A stretch of DNA of 64,000 nucleotides from assembly GCA_012934845.2 (NCBI GenBank), contig WNNJ02003005.1, forward strand, positions 62,001 through 126,000, read 5' to 3'. The notes beneath the pieces were generated by a model that did not search any database, was not told the origin of the DNA, and saw only the letters and a list, made by a program, of their open reading frames with translations. The number at the start of each line of letters is the position of its first letter. Position 1 is the first letter of the stretch. Of this stretch, positions 21,330 to 33,091 are shown piece after piece. The DNA comes from Pomphorhynchus laevis. Its lineage: Eukaryota; Acanthocephala; Palaeacanthocephala; Echinorhynchida; Pomphorhynchidae. The position numbers were made by a program, and so were the translations under genes.

Positions 21330-23545
21330 CACCCTGCAGATGCTGAGCCCGTTTCAGAGCCCACCTAGCTTTCTTCAGGACACGTTTAAGTCTATCCAGG
21401 TAAGCTTTCGCCGACCAGTTCACCGTAACGGTGAACTCCAGGTATTTTACTCGACTTGTGAAGGTGGAGAGTGGTTCAGAGGCAAATATGGAGGAGAGTG
21501 CAGAGAGTGCTAATCTCTTAAGTTTTTTCTTTGTTGCAGTGGTGCCATGAAAGACAACCGCCTGCGATTTGGCGGAGTTTAAGATAAGATTGGATTTGGG
21601 TAACTGGTCTTTTAATCTTAAAAAGAAACGGCTGATGTCAGAAACTACGTCTTTGCACCTGTGTCCAGAGAACAGGGCTGTGGTGTCATCAGCATACACC
21701 ACAAGACGTTGTTCGCGTTTAAATATTTTGAATAGATTAATGGAAGCAGCAAGATATAAGATAGGAGAAAGAGGTGAACCTTGAGGCACACCCGTAATAG
21801 GGTAAAACTGACGCGCATCAGGGTCGTCTTTATAATAAAACCGTTTAATGTACAGCAGGATCTCCACCCTGTTCACAATTCTCGCAGGCAACCCGAGGGA
21901 CCTGAGAGAAGAGATCACAAAAGGAATGGAGATGCGGTCAAATGCAGCAGAAAAGTCAAGGAAAATATCCACAACTAGGCGATGGCTTTTTTCCCGACAA
22001 AACTGCTTCACCTCACCCACTGCTGAATGGACCGAGCGACCTTTGACGAACCCATGAAAACCTGGAGGGATCAAATTACGCCTACTTAAATAGTCGCGGA
22101 TTTTACGCGCAAGCGCTTTTTCGTAAATCGACACGAGGGAATTTTGAATCGAAATGGGTCGCAGGTCTTTAGGACATGAACAGGATTTTTTCTTAGGAAT
22201 AAAAACACGTTTACTAATATTGATGCCTGCTACATCGGATGGGGAGGCTAAAAGCATAGTTACGGCCACCTCTCTTCTCTGATCAGCTGTCAAAAGCTGA
22301 CAGACCCGAGAAGTGGAAGAACGGATTTGGAGGTGCCCGGGAGTGGACCCCAGGAGTTAAGAATATCCGTAACAGAAAGATCCCTACTCCTGAAGTTACA
22401 CCAAGGCGGGATTGGTTGAGGTGATTGAGTGGCTCCTTAGTTGTGTAGGGCTAGTGACTCCTCCAAAACTTTATCAAGGCCTACATTCCCTATCCAACTC
22501 AATGTTCTATCCTTCCAGCAAACAAACTTCTCCTTCTTGAATATCTTCCAGAAGGATGACTGAGAAGGATTAAGGCGAGCGATACTCGTCCTATCCCTAC
22601 TCAGCTAGAACCTGTATCTAGTGCTCCAGTATTCATTCAAGAGGGCCTGTTTGGCGGAAGCAGAGAGATTAGGGAGGTTCAGTAATTTTGCTAGGACCTT
22701 GAGTTTCGTCGGAGTGGGATTGTATATACGACCTTTATAGGTGGTCGATAGAATCGCGGTAGCTTGCGAAGAGAGGTAGGTATTAAATTCGGTCAGACTC
22801 AGATTTCCTATTCGGGGAAAGAGTCGGATAGCCGCCTGGAAGAAGGCTACTCTGATCGGATCAAAGTGAAACTTCCTTCGAAGCAATGTATCTTCCTCAA
22901 TTCTCCAGCGAATTAAGTCATGAGAGGTGGACAATTGTTGGCGCGACTGCTCCGTACAGAGAGGTTTAAGCAACCACCTTGAGTGAAGCAGTAAAATGTC
23001 GAGGATTGAATTTGTTGATGTGCAATGAAAGGTGGGGGTCGGTTGTTTGGAATAAGATAACCGTTCCTAGCTCTGCGAAGTGACGCGTTGATCCAACGAC
23101 CAGTTCTGTTGTTGAAGTCTCCAAGTATCATGTCATAGCCGCTATCAATAATACCGTCCAGGAGGTCGCGGTTCTTGTGAATCTCCACTGGACGTATGTA
23201 GACATTGGCTATACTGAGGCGTTTACCGTTCTTAACGAGTGACACTACTAGACAGGAGAGGGCTGGACAAGAGTAATTTAATATGAGGGAAGACCTTAAG
23301 GAGCATTTAACTAGGGTTAAGAGTCCTTGAGATGAAGAGAAGTGGGGTGGGGTTATGTACGGAGTATAGTGGGAATATGTGTGCTTTGGGAAAAATCGAG
23401 TAATGTCCTGGGGAAGACGGATAGACCGCGTCTCCTGAAGGACTATAACATCTGCATCTCTACCAGATAAAAGTCTAAGGGCGGAAGCACCTCCCGAATT
23501 CCACTGAATGATATTCAGTGAAAAAGGCTCGGGTTTACTCACCAT
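21330..23545 (-). pseudogene. E1 ORF2: endonuclease, linker and reverse transcriptase
   Basis: The endonuclease (23545-22913) starts NIIQWNSGGASALRLLSGRD and has VLQETRSIRLP and ILGDFNNRTGRW. The linker frame 22973-22605 has IRWRIEEDTLLRRKFHFDP and ASAKQALLNEYW. The RT frame 22293-21250 begins LLASPSDVAGINISKRVFIP and holds LDFSAAFDRISIPFVISSL, GVPQGSPLSPILYLAAS and VVYADDTTALFSGH. The three pieces lie in three frames, so there are at least two frameshifts plus stops in the linker. The protein is not made whole. Confidence 0.85.
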
Positions 23546-23683
23546 TGTGACAGATCAGTTAGACAGGAGCAGCCACCCTAGACAGAGTTAGGTGCAAGGA
23601 AGTTACCCTCTTGTCACTAGCCCCATCCAGGGCCAGAGCTCCCTGGGCAATATCTTCATTTCCCAGTGAGGCGCCAACCATGT

Positions 23684-24845
23684 TCATGTTATTAAGAAGC
23701 TTTCCAATTTTAAGCGGTGGAACTTTATTTGCGGAAGCCCCCTCTTCTTGGATTGGGGGGTTTTACATTCAGCAGGAATTGGGGCAGAGTCCGCCCCCAC
23801 GAGTGCCGAGATCAGAGGAGTCAACATCGCTTGAAATTGTGGCATTAACATCTTTTTAGTATTGTCTAGAAGAATAATTATATCAGAATTTGACATTCGA
23901 TCCACCGGATGAGCAGCTGCAGAGAAGGGTTTATTAGCCGTTTTTTTAGCAAACAACTGTCGGTATTCCCGGAAATGATTACATCGTCGGGACCAAGCAG
24001 GGTGTTTACCCCCGCAGTTAAGGCAGGAGGGAGGAGCTGAGCATATCTCGCCCTTACACATACTGGAACATGCGTCTGAGGCACAAACACCGCAAGTCTT
24101 TATTTTACCACAGGAGGATCCCCAATGGCCCCATCCATGGCAATTATTACAATGAGGATATGTTAGATTGTCTTCCTCAATTAAAGTAAAGCGAAGGTTG
24201 AACCCTAAAAAAGGGTTAGAAGCGGACTTAGACAGAAGCAATTCGTTATCGATATCTGCTTTACAGAAAGCTACAGGGAGGGGGTCTCCCAGCTTTCCTA
24301 TAACTTGCCTGACAGAGTGGAGGCAATAAGATTTTTGTAACATAGTTAGATCATCTTCGGACAAAAAAGAGGGAAAATTCGAAATTTTTAAGGAACATTG
24401 TATAGGTTTGAGTGTAATCGATCCCAGATGGGCTAAATTGTTTGCAAAATACTCCTTATACTCCTTCATAACGCTGCCATTAGCGAAGGAAATTCTTATT
24501 GCATTTTCAAGCGTCTTAACAGAATTGAATAAAATTCTATTATTAAATTTTCCCACGAATTCTCTCAGGAAAGTGGGAAATAATTTGTGCCTTTCGATCG
24601 GTTTCAGAGCATTTATTATGCACAAGTTTGATAATTTAGGAATGGGGAAGCACTCCCGAGTCAGCTTTAAATTGGCATAACAAATCACTTACCTCGTTGA
24701 CGGAATTAATATTTAAATCTGAAATTGTACTTCTTCCTTGTTCCATATTGAAGTGTCTGTTTGACGACGTAGAATGCTTCGATCGCTCCGTCGTATACTC
24801 ACTTTCCATCGCTTGATGTTCAAATGCTTGCAATAAAATAATCAT
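23684..24845 (-). pseudogene. E1 ORF1: gag-like protein with CCHC zinc knuckles
   Basis: The first 65 codons (24845-24650) are in a different frame from the rest (24688-23684, 334 codons), so there is one frameshift. The N-terminal region reads IINALKPIERHKLFPTFL. Residues about 190-245 of the long frame hold CNNCHGWGHWGSSC (CX2CX4HX4C), CGVC and CLNCGGKHPAWSRRC. Paired knuckles of this kind are typical of ORF1 in I, R1 and Jockey type LINEs and bind element RNA. Its stop lies about 140 bp before the ORF2 start. Confidence 0.8.
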
Positions 24846-24850
24846 AAATT

Positions 24851-26035
24851 ATCACGTTAAGCAAAAACATGCGCTGGAGCTTCAAATAACTTGTAAGTAT
24901 TAATTAAACTAACTTCAGGGGGTGGCTTGTGATTTTGCTTATAATTTTGTCTCGACGACGTCTGATGATGGACAACAAAGTGTTTATTGAGGGAAATCCA
25001 CAGGAAGCTTTGAAACTGTGTTTTGATCGATATGAAGAAACTATGGATGGTTTTTTAATGGCTTCATGTAAAAATCGTTCATTTTGCATTTTCTACTCTT
25101 ATGAGTTGATATGAGGAAGGAAATGGCAAATTCTTCTAAACTACTTTTTCAATTGCTGATACATATGTGGTTGACCATGATAATGCTGAGATTGTTTTTA
25201 TCTGTGATGTTGGGGAGAGTAATGACGGTTTCATAATTTATAGAAAGGAAGTGGATGACCATGAAACATCTGAAATTGGATTTATCGGTGATATTTTCGA
25301 AAGTGATGACGATCTTACAGATAATGAAAGAAACAATGTTAATGTAGACGAACACCACGGAAAAGCTTATGTTGGTATCATCGAGGACGCTGGGAGATGT
25401 AATGACATTTTCACTGAGATAGAAAGAAATTATGCTCATACAGTTAGCGGCTTTAATGTAAAGATTTTACATATTCACGGCGATGTACAGGAAATGTTTG
25501 TACTGTAAAATCGTAATAAAACATAAAATGGAAACAACACGTAGAAATTAAAAACACGCATAATATTTAAATCCAGTTCTACTAAACTTCTCTGCTGAGT
25601 TTTGAAGGTGTTCCACCTGCGAAGGCCCTGGCTGCGGTGTTGAGTTCAGAAGCGTAAATCCTTTGAAGAACGGGCAGTGGATGGCTCTTTCGGACTGGAA
25701 GAATGCCGCTTTGAAGGAGGGGATGTGCCTCGAACAGAAGTGAAGTATGGATATCATGTGACAAGACCGATGGCCTCTGTATGCTTAAGCTCTCTTCTTG
25801 GGTGGTTCTGTACTACTAAAATTACTCATAAATACGTGTGCGAACAAATCACATTACAAAATAACAGATTAAAACGAAGCTCAATGTATCTAAACGATTA
25901 CTACTTATAATGACCGATAGTTACTGACGTTTTTGAGATCAAGAGGGGACGTGGAGATGCTGTTTGATCTCAATTTACACTGAGCAGCTAGAAACACGTT
26001 GCTGCTGCTAGTATGAATGTCCTCATCGGTGTCCT
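24851..26035. other. Unassigned region with a small repeat-bearing ORF
   Basis: It has slightly higher GC than the flanks. A 113-codon + strand frame (25167-25508) shows three loose repeats of about 30 residues with the pattern DH, EIxFIxD, ESxD (VDHDNAEIVFICDVGESND; DDHETSEIGFIGDIFESDD). I do not recognise it. It could be an exon of an unknown gene or a relic. 25580-25760 contains a second, GC-richer patch with no clear frame. Confidence 0.3.
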
Positions 26036-26180
26036 CATTCCTTTTGTTTAGTCCGTTCGTTTAGTATATTCGTTTAGTCAGTTTGTTCAATCTGTTCTTT
26101 CAATCTGTTCTTTCAATTCCTTTTTAATCCGTTGTTTTTATCTGTTTGTTCAGTCCGTTCTTTCAATTCGTTCGTTTATC
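26036..26180. repeat. Degenerate minisatellite of about 14-16 bp
   Basis: Imperfect repeats of TTCAATCTGTTCTT and GTTCGTTTAGTC run for about 145 bp. Confidence 0.6.
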
Positions 26181-27368
26181 CAATTGATGGAGGCTGTTTA
26201 TTAAGACTGTTCGTCAAGCCCCTTCGATCTTTTCATTATCTTGTTGTGTATATTATATACTTTTGAAACAGAACTTTATTTACGAATATCGTCGAACAGC
26301 GTATATAGCCTTCAAAATTTAGCCATTGTTTGTCATCACTATCTACTGACATTGCCTAGAGTACTCCTCGAGTATTCATTTGAATAAAACTTGCGCTACA
26401 GTTAAACTGCATATATTTTTGTATATTACATAAAATATTCACTTTCTTTCTACATTTAAGTTTCATTATTTGTAAATTTGCAGGTAGATTAAGTATTCGA
26501 CTATCATTTAAAATAAAAATGTCAAAATACATTTTAAGTATGAAAACAATTGAGAGCAATTCTAGTCATATAATTCAATCGCTAACTGTATTGGACAAAT
26601 GCTCTTCCTCTGAAATGATAAGCTCTTCATTAAGCAACTTTGAATGCATAGCAACCATGCATATTCTTAATACTAATGTGTTAGGTAGCTCAACTTTGTA
26701 TTTGTTATGTTGTGCTCACTATTTAAATATAAAATTTGTATTAGTAAATTTTTTACGGTTAATTTTATAGTTTAAATTAACTATTATTATCAATAGACAA
26801 CAAAGTGAGCAGCAAGGCTCATTACAAGTTGCGTCACAATAAGAAAAAGTAAATGTAGAAAATGAAAATGTGGAGTGTACTTTCTATTGTTCATATGTTC
26901 TCTGACTCGATCTTCGTCTTCAAGAAGGGATCTTCCTCCAGATTTCGTTTAAAAGAAGCCAGATTCGAGGATGCTACTGTTGTGTTATTTTATAGTTTAA
27001 ATAACACATTTATAGTTAATTTTATAGTTTAAATTTTTTATGGTTAATTTTAATAATTTCCATAAATATTTGTAAATTTTAGATGGTAAGGTTCCATAAC
27101 CGTCATGTTGCGTATTTTTCCGTTCTTAGTCTCTTCCTCGTATGCTGGTTGTTATATAGTTTGAATCAGGTATACTTACATTACGAAATTACTACTCAAG
27201 AATTAATGTTGTTTATAATCTGATATAAAATATCAGATAATTATTATTTTAATTATTATTTTAATTTAAATATCTGAATTAAAATATTGAGCAACACTTT
27301 GTAGCCCTCCAGATCAATGAAAATTATACAATTTAGATATTTAACTTAATGTACTTTATGATATCATT
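26181..27368. other. AT-rich DNA without recognised genes
   Basis: Only short frames occur (for example 26519-26770, 83 codons), with no recognised motif. Confidence 0.4.
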
Positions 27369-27858
27369 TTTAAAATATTGAATTGAAGGTATAAAGAATT
27401 AAAATAAATAAATTAACTAAAGAAGATGTAAGGTTTAAACGTAGTTAAATAAATTTTAAAATATTGAATTGAAGGTATAAAGAATTAAAATTTAGAAATC
27501 TTTATCCGGATCTTTATCCTTGGGAGGAATGTTGAATTTTTTTTTCTTTTTTTTCATGTGATCAGACAAAACAGCCCTACGGCTACAGTCTTGTAATTGA
27601 ATAAATAAATAAATTAACTAAAGAAGATGTAAGGTTTAAACGTAGTTAAATAAATTTTAAAATATTGAATTGAAGGTATAAAGAATTAAAATTTAGAAAT
27701 CTTTATCCGGATCTTTATCCTTGGGAGGAATGTTGAATTTTTTTTTCTTTTTTTTCATGTGATCAGACAAAACAGCCCTACGGCTACAGTCTTGTAATTG
27801 AATAAATAAATAAATTAACTAAAGAAGATGTAAGGTTTAAACGTAGTTAAATAAATTT
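27369..27858. repeat. Tandem 200-bp repeat, two full units and one deleted unit
   Basis: The string AAGAAGATGTAAGGTTTAAA occurs at 27421, 27621 and 27822. The second and third units are almost identical and include CTTTATCCGGATCTTTATCC. The first lacks an internal stretch of about 145 bp. Near identity implies a recent duplication. Confidence 0.9.
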
Positions 27859-27899
27859 TTGCCAATTATCTTGTATTTTTTATAAACAGAAATATATGT

Positions 27900-28760
27900 C
27901 GAATCTATAAGCAGATATCTCGATTACAGTTCATCCATATTAAATTATTGAAATTTATCAAAAGAAATTGATAAATAGTCAGTTTCTGACTATATATAAT
28001 TGTGAATATTGCCAAAACCGGATTTCGATTACAGGTAGAGCGGACTTCATTATCACTCCTAGACGATCTGATGGTAGCCGACAACACTTATCAGCAGGGT
28101 AAACTACCATCAGTCGTTTCGACTGTCTTGTTATTTATTTAAAAGGCATATCCGAGAATTTGCTAACTTGGTAGCATGGGCATAGCCTCTTTAAACTAAC
28201 CAAATGCTGTCTGGATCATCCTAATTTTATTCGGCAGGAATTTTATTTGCTGTCGTTGCTTGCTTTGATACAGAATTCTTTAGAAAATACAGTTAAATAA
28301 TTTAATAGTAAATGGTTCACACTGTGTTGTAGGAGCCTATAAGTTTCAGTTTTATAATTGTGAATGTTGCCAAAAACAGGAATTCGATTGCATGCAGAGC
28401 AGACTTCTTTATCACTCTTAGACGAGCTGATTGAAGCTGGTTGCACTCAGGTGAACTTCCATCAGTCGTTTCGGCTGTTTTGTGATATATTTAATGGCAC
28501 CTCCGAGAATTTGCTAACGTAGTAGCATGGGCATATCCTCTTGAAACTGACAAAGTGCTATTCGGATCATCCTAATTTTATTCGGCAGGAATTTTAATTG
28601 CTGTCTTTCTTTCAGGATCCTTTAGGGAATACGGTTTAATAGTAGATGGTTCACACGATGCTCTGGAAACATAAGCTTCACTGTATAATCGATTACGTGC
28701 AGAGCAGACTTCTTTATCACTTCTTTATCAGACTCCTAAACGAGCTGTAATTCCCATGTA
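27900..28760 (-). repeat. Family B repeats, three diverged copies on the - strand
   Basis: Two longer copies and one stub (28690-28750) lie about 350 bp apart, in opposite orientation to the array at 51213. They share strings such as GTAGCATGGGCATA and GGATCATCCTAATTTTATTC. They appear older than the 51-kb array. Confidence 0.75.
28050..28130 (-). ncRNA. Hammerhead-like motif in family B, diverged copy
   Basis: On the - strand GACAGTCGAAACGACTGATGG is followed by CCCTGCTGATAAGTGTTGTC and CTACCATCAGATCGTCTAGG. Helix II changes from GGCAGC/GCTGCC to GACAGT/GTTGTC, where one G-C pair has become A-U and the ends are wobble pairs. The core is CUGAUAA rather than CUGAUGA, so activity is doubtful. 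The copy near 28407-28482 is more decayed. Confidence 0.55.
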
Positions 28761-29714
28761 ATTGGTTTTGAATGGCAATATATACTTCAAACACTAAGCG
28801 TATGATATCTTCAGCCTAGATATGATTAATATTACTAAATTTTAGTCAATTTTTATTCACTATTCAATACAAATCCCATTAGATTTAATGTAATCCCATC
28901 AAATATATCTATCCAAAATTTTTTATTTAGGATAAATAGCTAACGAACAAATATCGACAGAGTTCTAATTTGTTGTTATGCTTGAAGACAAAATGGATAT
29001 TGTAGGAAAAACAATTTTAAATAAATCTTTAATTCTTTAATTTTTATTTTAATGAAGTTTAAATTTTAATTTCAGCTTTTTAACAAAAGGTGTGATTTGA
29101 ATTTAATAACTTTTAAATTTACAAATATATTAAATTCTGTTTAAACAAAGTTTAATTTATCCTTATTTCAACAATTAGATGACTCATCGATTATTAAACA
29201 ACAAAAATACAAAATAACTTATTCGGTATTTTACAGTTTCGATCATTGAATGAATTGCCAATTATAAGAATTCATATTTTATATAACCTTTTTATATTAT
29301 AATAAGTAAATGCTGAATAAGTAAACAAATTTAATAATCTTAACTTCACTTTAGACAAATAAACTTTTGATTAGCAATTATATAAATATAATATTAATTT
29401 TTAAAGCGTTTAATCAATAGACGTCGATGTTCGTGTTCTAAACATGTTCAAGACAATTCATATGCAATACACCTGTCTATGTGGAAAACTAAATTGCAAC
29501 AAATTAATCATGATTACTCAACTTTACATTTCAGTTTTAAAATTGTCAAAGCATTAAAAAATTTTCTGGAATAATATTCAAATCATTTTTAAACATAGAG
29601 ATTAGTGTGTATATGCCACTGATCGTAACTTTCTTACTTTGACCTTATACTTGTTTATAAATTTGGGAATTGCTTAAATAATGTATTAAACCGGCTGATT
29701 TAATTAAACTTAAA
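28761..29714. other. AT-rich DNA, nothing recognised
   Basis: No frame, repeat or motif could be supported. Confidence 0.4.
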
Positions 29715-30735
29715 TTAATTAGTTGAAGTTTTAAAAAATAGTAAAATTGTAGTAAAATTAAATTAAATTGTAATTGGATGAAAATTAAATTGAATTTTAA
29801 TTAAAATTAATTTAATTTAAATTTAATTTAAATTGTATGAAAATTCACAGTTAAACTTGTATGTTGTTACTAATTACTATATAATTTTGCTAATTTTATA
29901 TTTTTTATATTTGGTTTATAGCATGACATTACATTCAATTAGTAATCATTTGAAAATAAATTCAAATATTGCTTTTGTCGATATTTTGACATTAAATAAA
30001 TAATATTTAATGTTAAATTTAATAATAAAAATTAATAATGTTAAAATTATAATAAACCGAAGTATCAATAAATAAAATAATATTTATATTATTATATAAT
30101 TTATATATTAATTTATATATATCTTATCTGTTATTAATTTTTAATTAAAATTAATTTAATTTAAATTTAATTTAAATTGTATGAAAATTCACAGTTAAAC
30201 TTGTATGTTGTTACTAATTACTATATAATTTTGCTAATTTTATATTTTTTATATTTGGTTTATAGCATGACATTACATTCAATTAGTAATCATTTGAAAA
30301 TAAATTCAAATATTGCTTTTGTCGATATTTTGACATTAAATAAATAATATTTAATGTTAAATTTAATAATAAAAATTAATAATGTTAAAATTATAATAAA
30401 CCGAAGTATCAATAAATAAAATAATATTTATATTATTATTTAATTTATATATTAATTTATATATATCTTATCTGTTATTAATTTTTAATTAAAATTAATT
30501 AATTAATTAGTTGAAGTTTTAAAAAATAGTAAAATTGTAGTAAAATTAAATTAAATTGTAATTGAATGAAAATTAAATTGAATTTTAATTGAAATTAATT
30601 TAATTTAAATTTAATTTAAATTGTATGAAAATTCACAGTTAAACTTGTATGTTGTTACTAATTACTATATAATTTCGCTATTTTTATATTTTTTATATTT
30701 GGTTTATAGCATGACATTACGTTCAATCACAATAC
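29715..30735. repeat. Three partial copies of a 340-440 bp direct repeat
   Basis: The marker CACAGTTAAACTTGTATGTT appears near 29845, 30190 and 30634. The first two copies share about 345 bp. The third shares the left part (TTAGTTGAAGTTTTAAAAAA onward) and leaves the repeat right after GCATGACATTAC. No coding content is recognised. Confidence 0.85.
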
Positions 30736-32113
30736 TGTATTTGCTATCCATGGCAAATCGAACGCTACTAATTCAATTATTCAAAACACCTTGCGGAATT
30801 ATCAGGTATTTGCTCTCAAAGGTGAATATTAAAAATTAAATATTATTTAATGTTTCAACAATAAAGTCGTTTTGTAAATCATTTACTTTAAAGAGGTTTT
30901 ACTTTTGTGACGATTTTCTTTTATAATTTAAAGTTGCAACGAGTTTAAATACAATATTCAGCATTAAAAATAACGAAGATACCATTTTTATTGCAAAAGC
31001 TTTATGCAAAATGCCTTCCTGAATATTTTCTAAAGACATGACGGCAGTTTATCTACTTTTTTAGACTGGCTTGCTTCATAGGTGTTCTCCACTAACAAAA
31101 TGCTCGATTCAGTTTCTTTATTGAAATTGTATTTTTTAGATAAAGGATTTTGTGAGGGTCAAGACTAACATTAGAAATACCTTTGTTATCATTAATCGAT
31201 AATAAAAGTCCAAAACATTTTATTTTTAATTTAAATTTATTCTGTTTAAAATTGATTTAATCAGTGAATTAAATAATAATAATTAGTAATGTCATTAGAT
31301 GTCACCTTCTTTATTGTGCGTTGTTTTTTTTATTCTGTAGTTATTTTGAATTTATTTATTATTCATTTTGATTTTTAATAAATATATAAATTATATATTT
31401 ATAATATAATTTATATTAGACATAGTTGCGTGCAAGTCTTTGATTAGATTGTTGTATCGATCATTCATTATAGACTTGTGAAATAATTTATATTTATAAT
31501 ATATATTTATAATATAATTTATTGATTTATTTAAAATTTATAAATTTAATTTATATATTTATTTATGAAAATTAGCAATGCTTGCTTACTCGTACCATAA
31601 ATTTCTCTATCACAACTTAGAATATATAAATTCGTTGAAATCAATTTTCTGCTGACGGATTGGAATGCCTTTGATTTTTAGAAATATGATAACGTTAAGT
31701 GACCATATTTTAATCAAACAATTAAAATCAAAAAAGCTAAAAATTAACTGCGTTGCAAAAAGATAAAGCGCAGTTTAAATATTTGAATTTAAATTAATTA
31801 ATTCAGAGTATTGAATTTTAATTACTCAGATTAATAATTTTAATTTTAGATTTATTAGAATAAACTAAATTTTATAGTTAAAGACATAATTATAATGCTA
31901 TAAGCATCACAATGCCAGAAGGAAGGAGTGATTGAATTGCAGTTAAAATAAAGAATTATAATTATTTATATAAGAATTATATAAATTATAATTATATTTA
32001 ATTATATATTAAATTATATAAAAATTAATAATTATATTAATAATATTAGATATTAATAATTATATTAATATCTAGAAGACATTTATCTTAAGACAGATGT
32101 TTGCAATATTTAG
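30736..32113. other. AT-rich DNA upstream of the first visible mannosidase exon
   Basis: One candidate exon (ATG at 30711, donor-like CAAAG|GTGAAT at 30825, reading MTLRSITILYLLSMANRTLL) could encode a membrane anchor, but nothing links it to the mannosidase. No other exon is supported. The true N-terminal exon or exons may lie here or outside the window. Confidence 0.3.
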
Positions 32114-33091
32114 AGTGGTAAAATGTATTCTGAATTTGACTTCACCGATGTGGATGGTGGTGTTTGGAAACAAGGATGGGATGTTCAATATGATACCAAA
32201 CATCAAAATGAACTTAATGTGTTTGTAATGCCGTTTTCTCACATTGATGTCGGTTGGGTTAAAACCATAGATACTTATTACAGTGAATCAGTCAAGCCTA
32301 TCCTAGATAACGTTATTAATTTTTTAAGCATTGGTACTACAAGGCGATTTGTTTGGAGTGAGACTGTGTTTCTATACATGTGGTGGAAGGATGAGCGGAC
32401 CAGTGACTCTCAACGAAATAAACTGCAGCTTTTACTTCAATCTGGTCGATTTGAAATCTTAGCAGGCGGTTGGGTTGTTCCAGATGAAGCGAGTACTGGA
32501 TACGAATCGCTTATTCAACAACTGGTTCTTGGTCATCAATGGATCCGATCCACAATAAATCAAACGTTTTCTCCTAAATGTGGTTTTAATTTCGACGATT
32601 TTGGATACGGATCGACGATGCCGGAAATATTGTACAAAGCAAATATACGATTTACCGGTATTCAGCGAGTTCATTACATATTTAAAAAAATCCTCGCGAA
32701 ATCTAAAGATTTGGAGTTTAAATGGACGTTACAATCAGGCAATTCGCTATTAACTCATATCCAGCCCTTCTATTCTTATGATATACCTCACACGTGTGGA
32801 CCCGATCCTAAAATTTGCTGTTCGTTTGACTTTGAACGTAGTTCACACGATTCCCCATGTCCGTGGAATTTACAGCCAGCACATATTACCAAACAAAACA
32901 TTCATTACCAATGCGTAATGTTAACTGATCAATATAGAAAGAAAGCTGAACTCTACAGAGCACCAGTGGTACTTGTTCCTTTGGGTGATGACTTTCGCTA
33001 CCGAAACCCAGATAAGGCATTTAATCAAATAGACAGTTACGAACGTTTGATGAATTACATCAATTCTCACTACGACGACTTTAAAATGAAG
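32114..33091 (+). CDS. Mannosidase exon 1 visible (catalytic domain)
   Basis: It is preceded by an acceptor TATTTAG and ends ATGAAG|GTATAC in phase 0. It encodes DGGVWKQGW through NSHYDDFKMK, including three of the four zinc and catalytic positions. The open frame runs on to 33166 but homology stops at the donor. Confidence 0.9.

Larger units (their letters stand above)
21105..24850 (-). mobile_element. LINE E1: most complete gag/EN/RT element
   Basis: It is about 3.7 kb on the - strand and contains ORF1 with zinc knuckles, an APE-type endonuclease, a linker and an RT. The 3' end has a TTTA-type tail (21108-21127). This copy lacks the last part of the RT C-terminal region that is present in E2-E4. 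It is the reference copy for the family. RT motifs (FSAAFDRISIPFV, GVPQGSPLSPILY, YADDTTALF) and the gag-like ORF1 place it in the wide I/R1/Jockey group; the exact clade was not resolved. Confidence 0.85.

Noticed and set aside
30711-30825. MTLRSITILYLLSMANRTLL as the N-terminal exon of the mannosidase
   Set aside because: It is hydrophobic and has splice-like ends, but shows no similarity to mannosidase II anchors, and its phase to exon 1 is untested. Not included as CDS.
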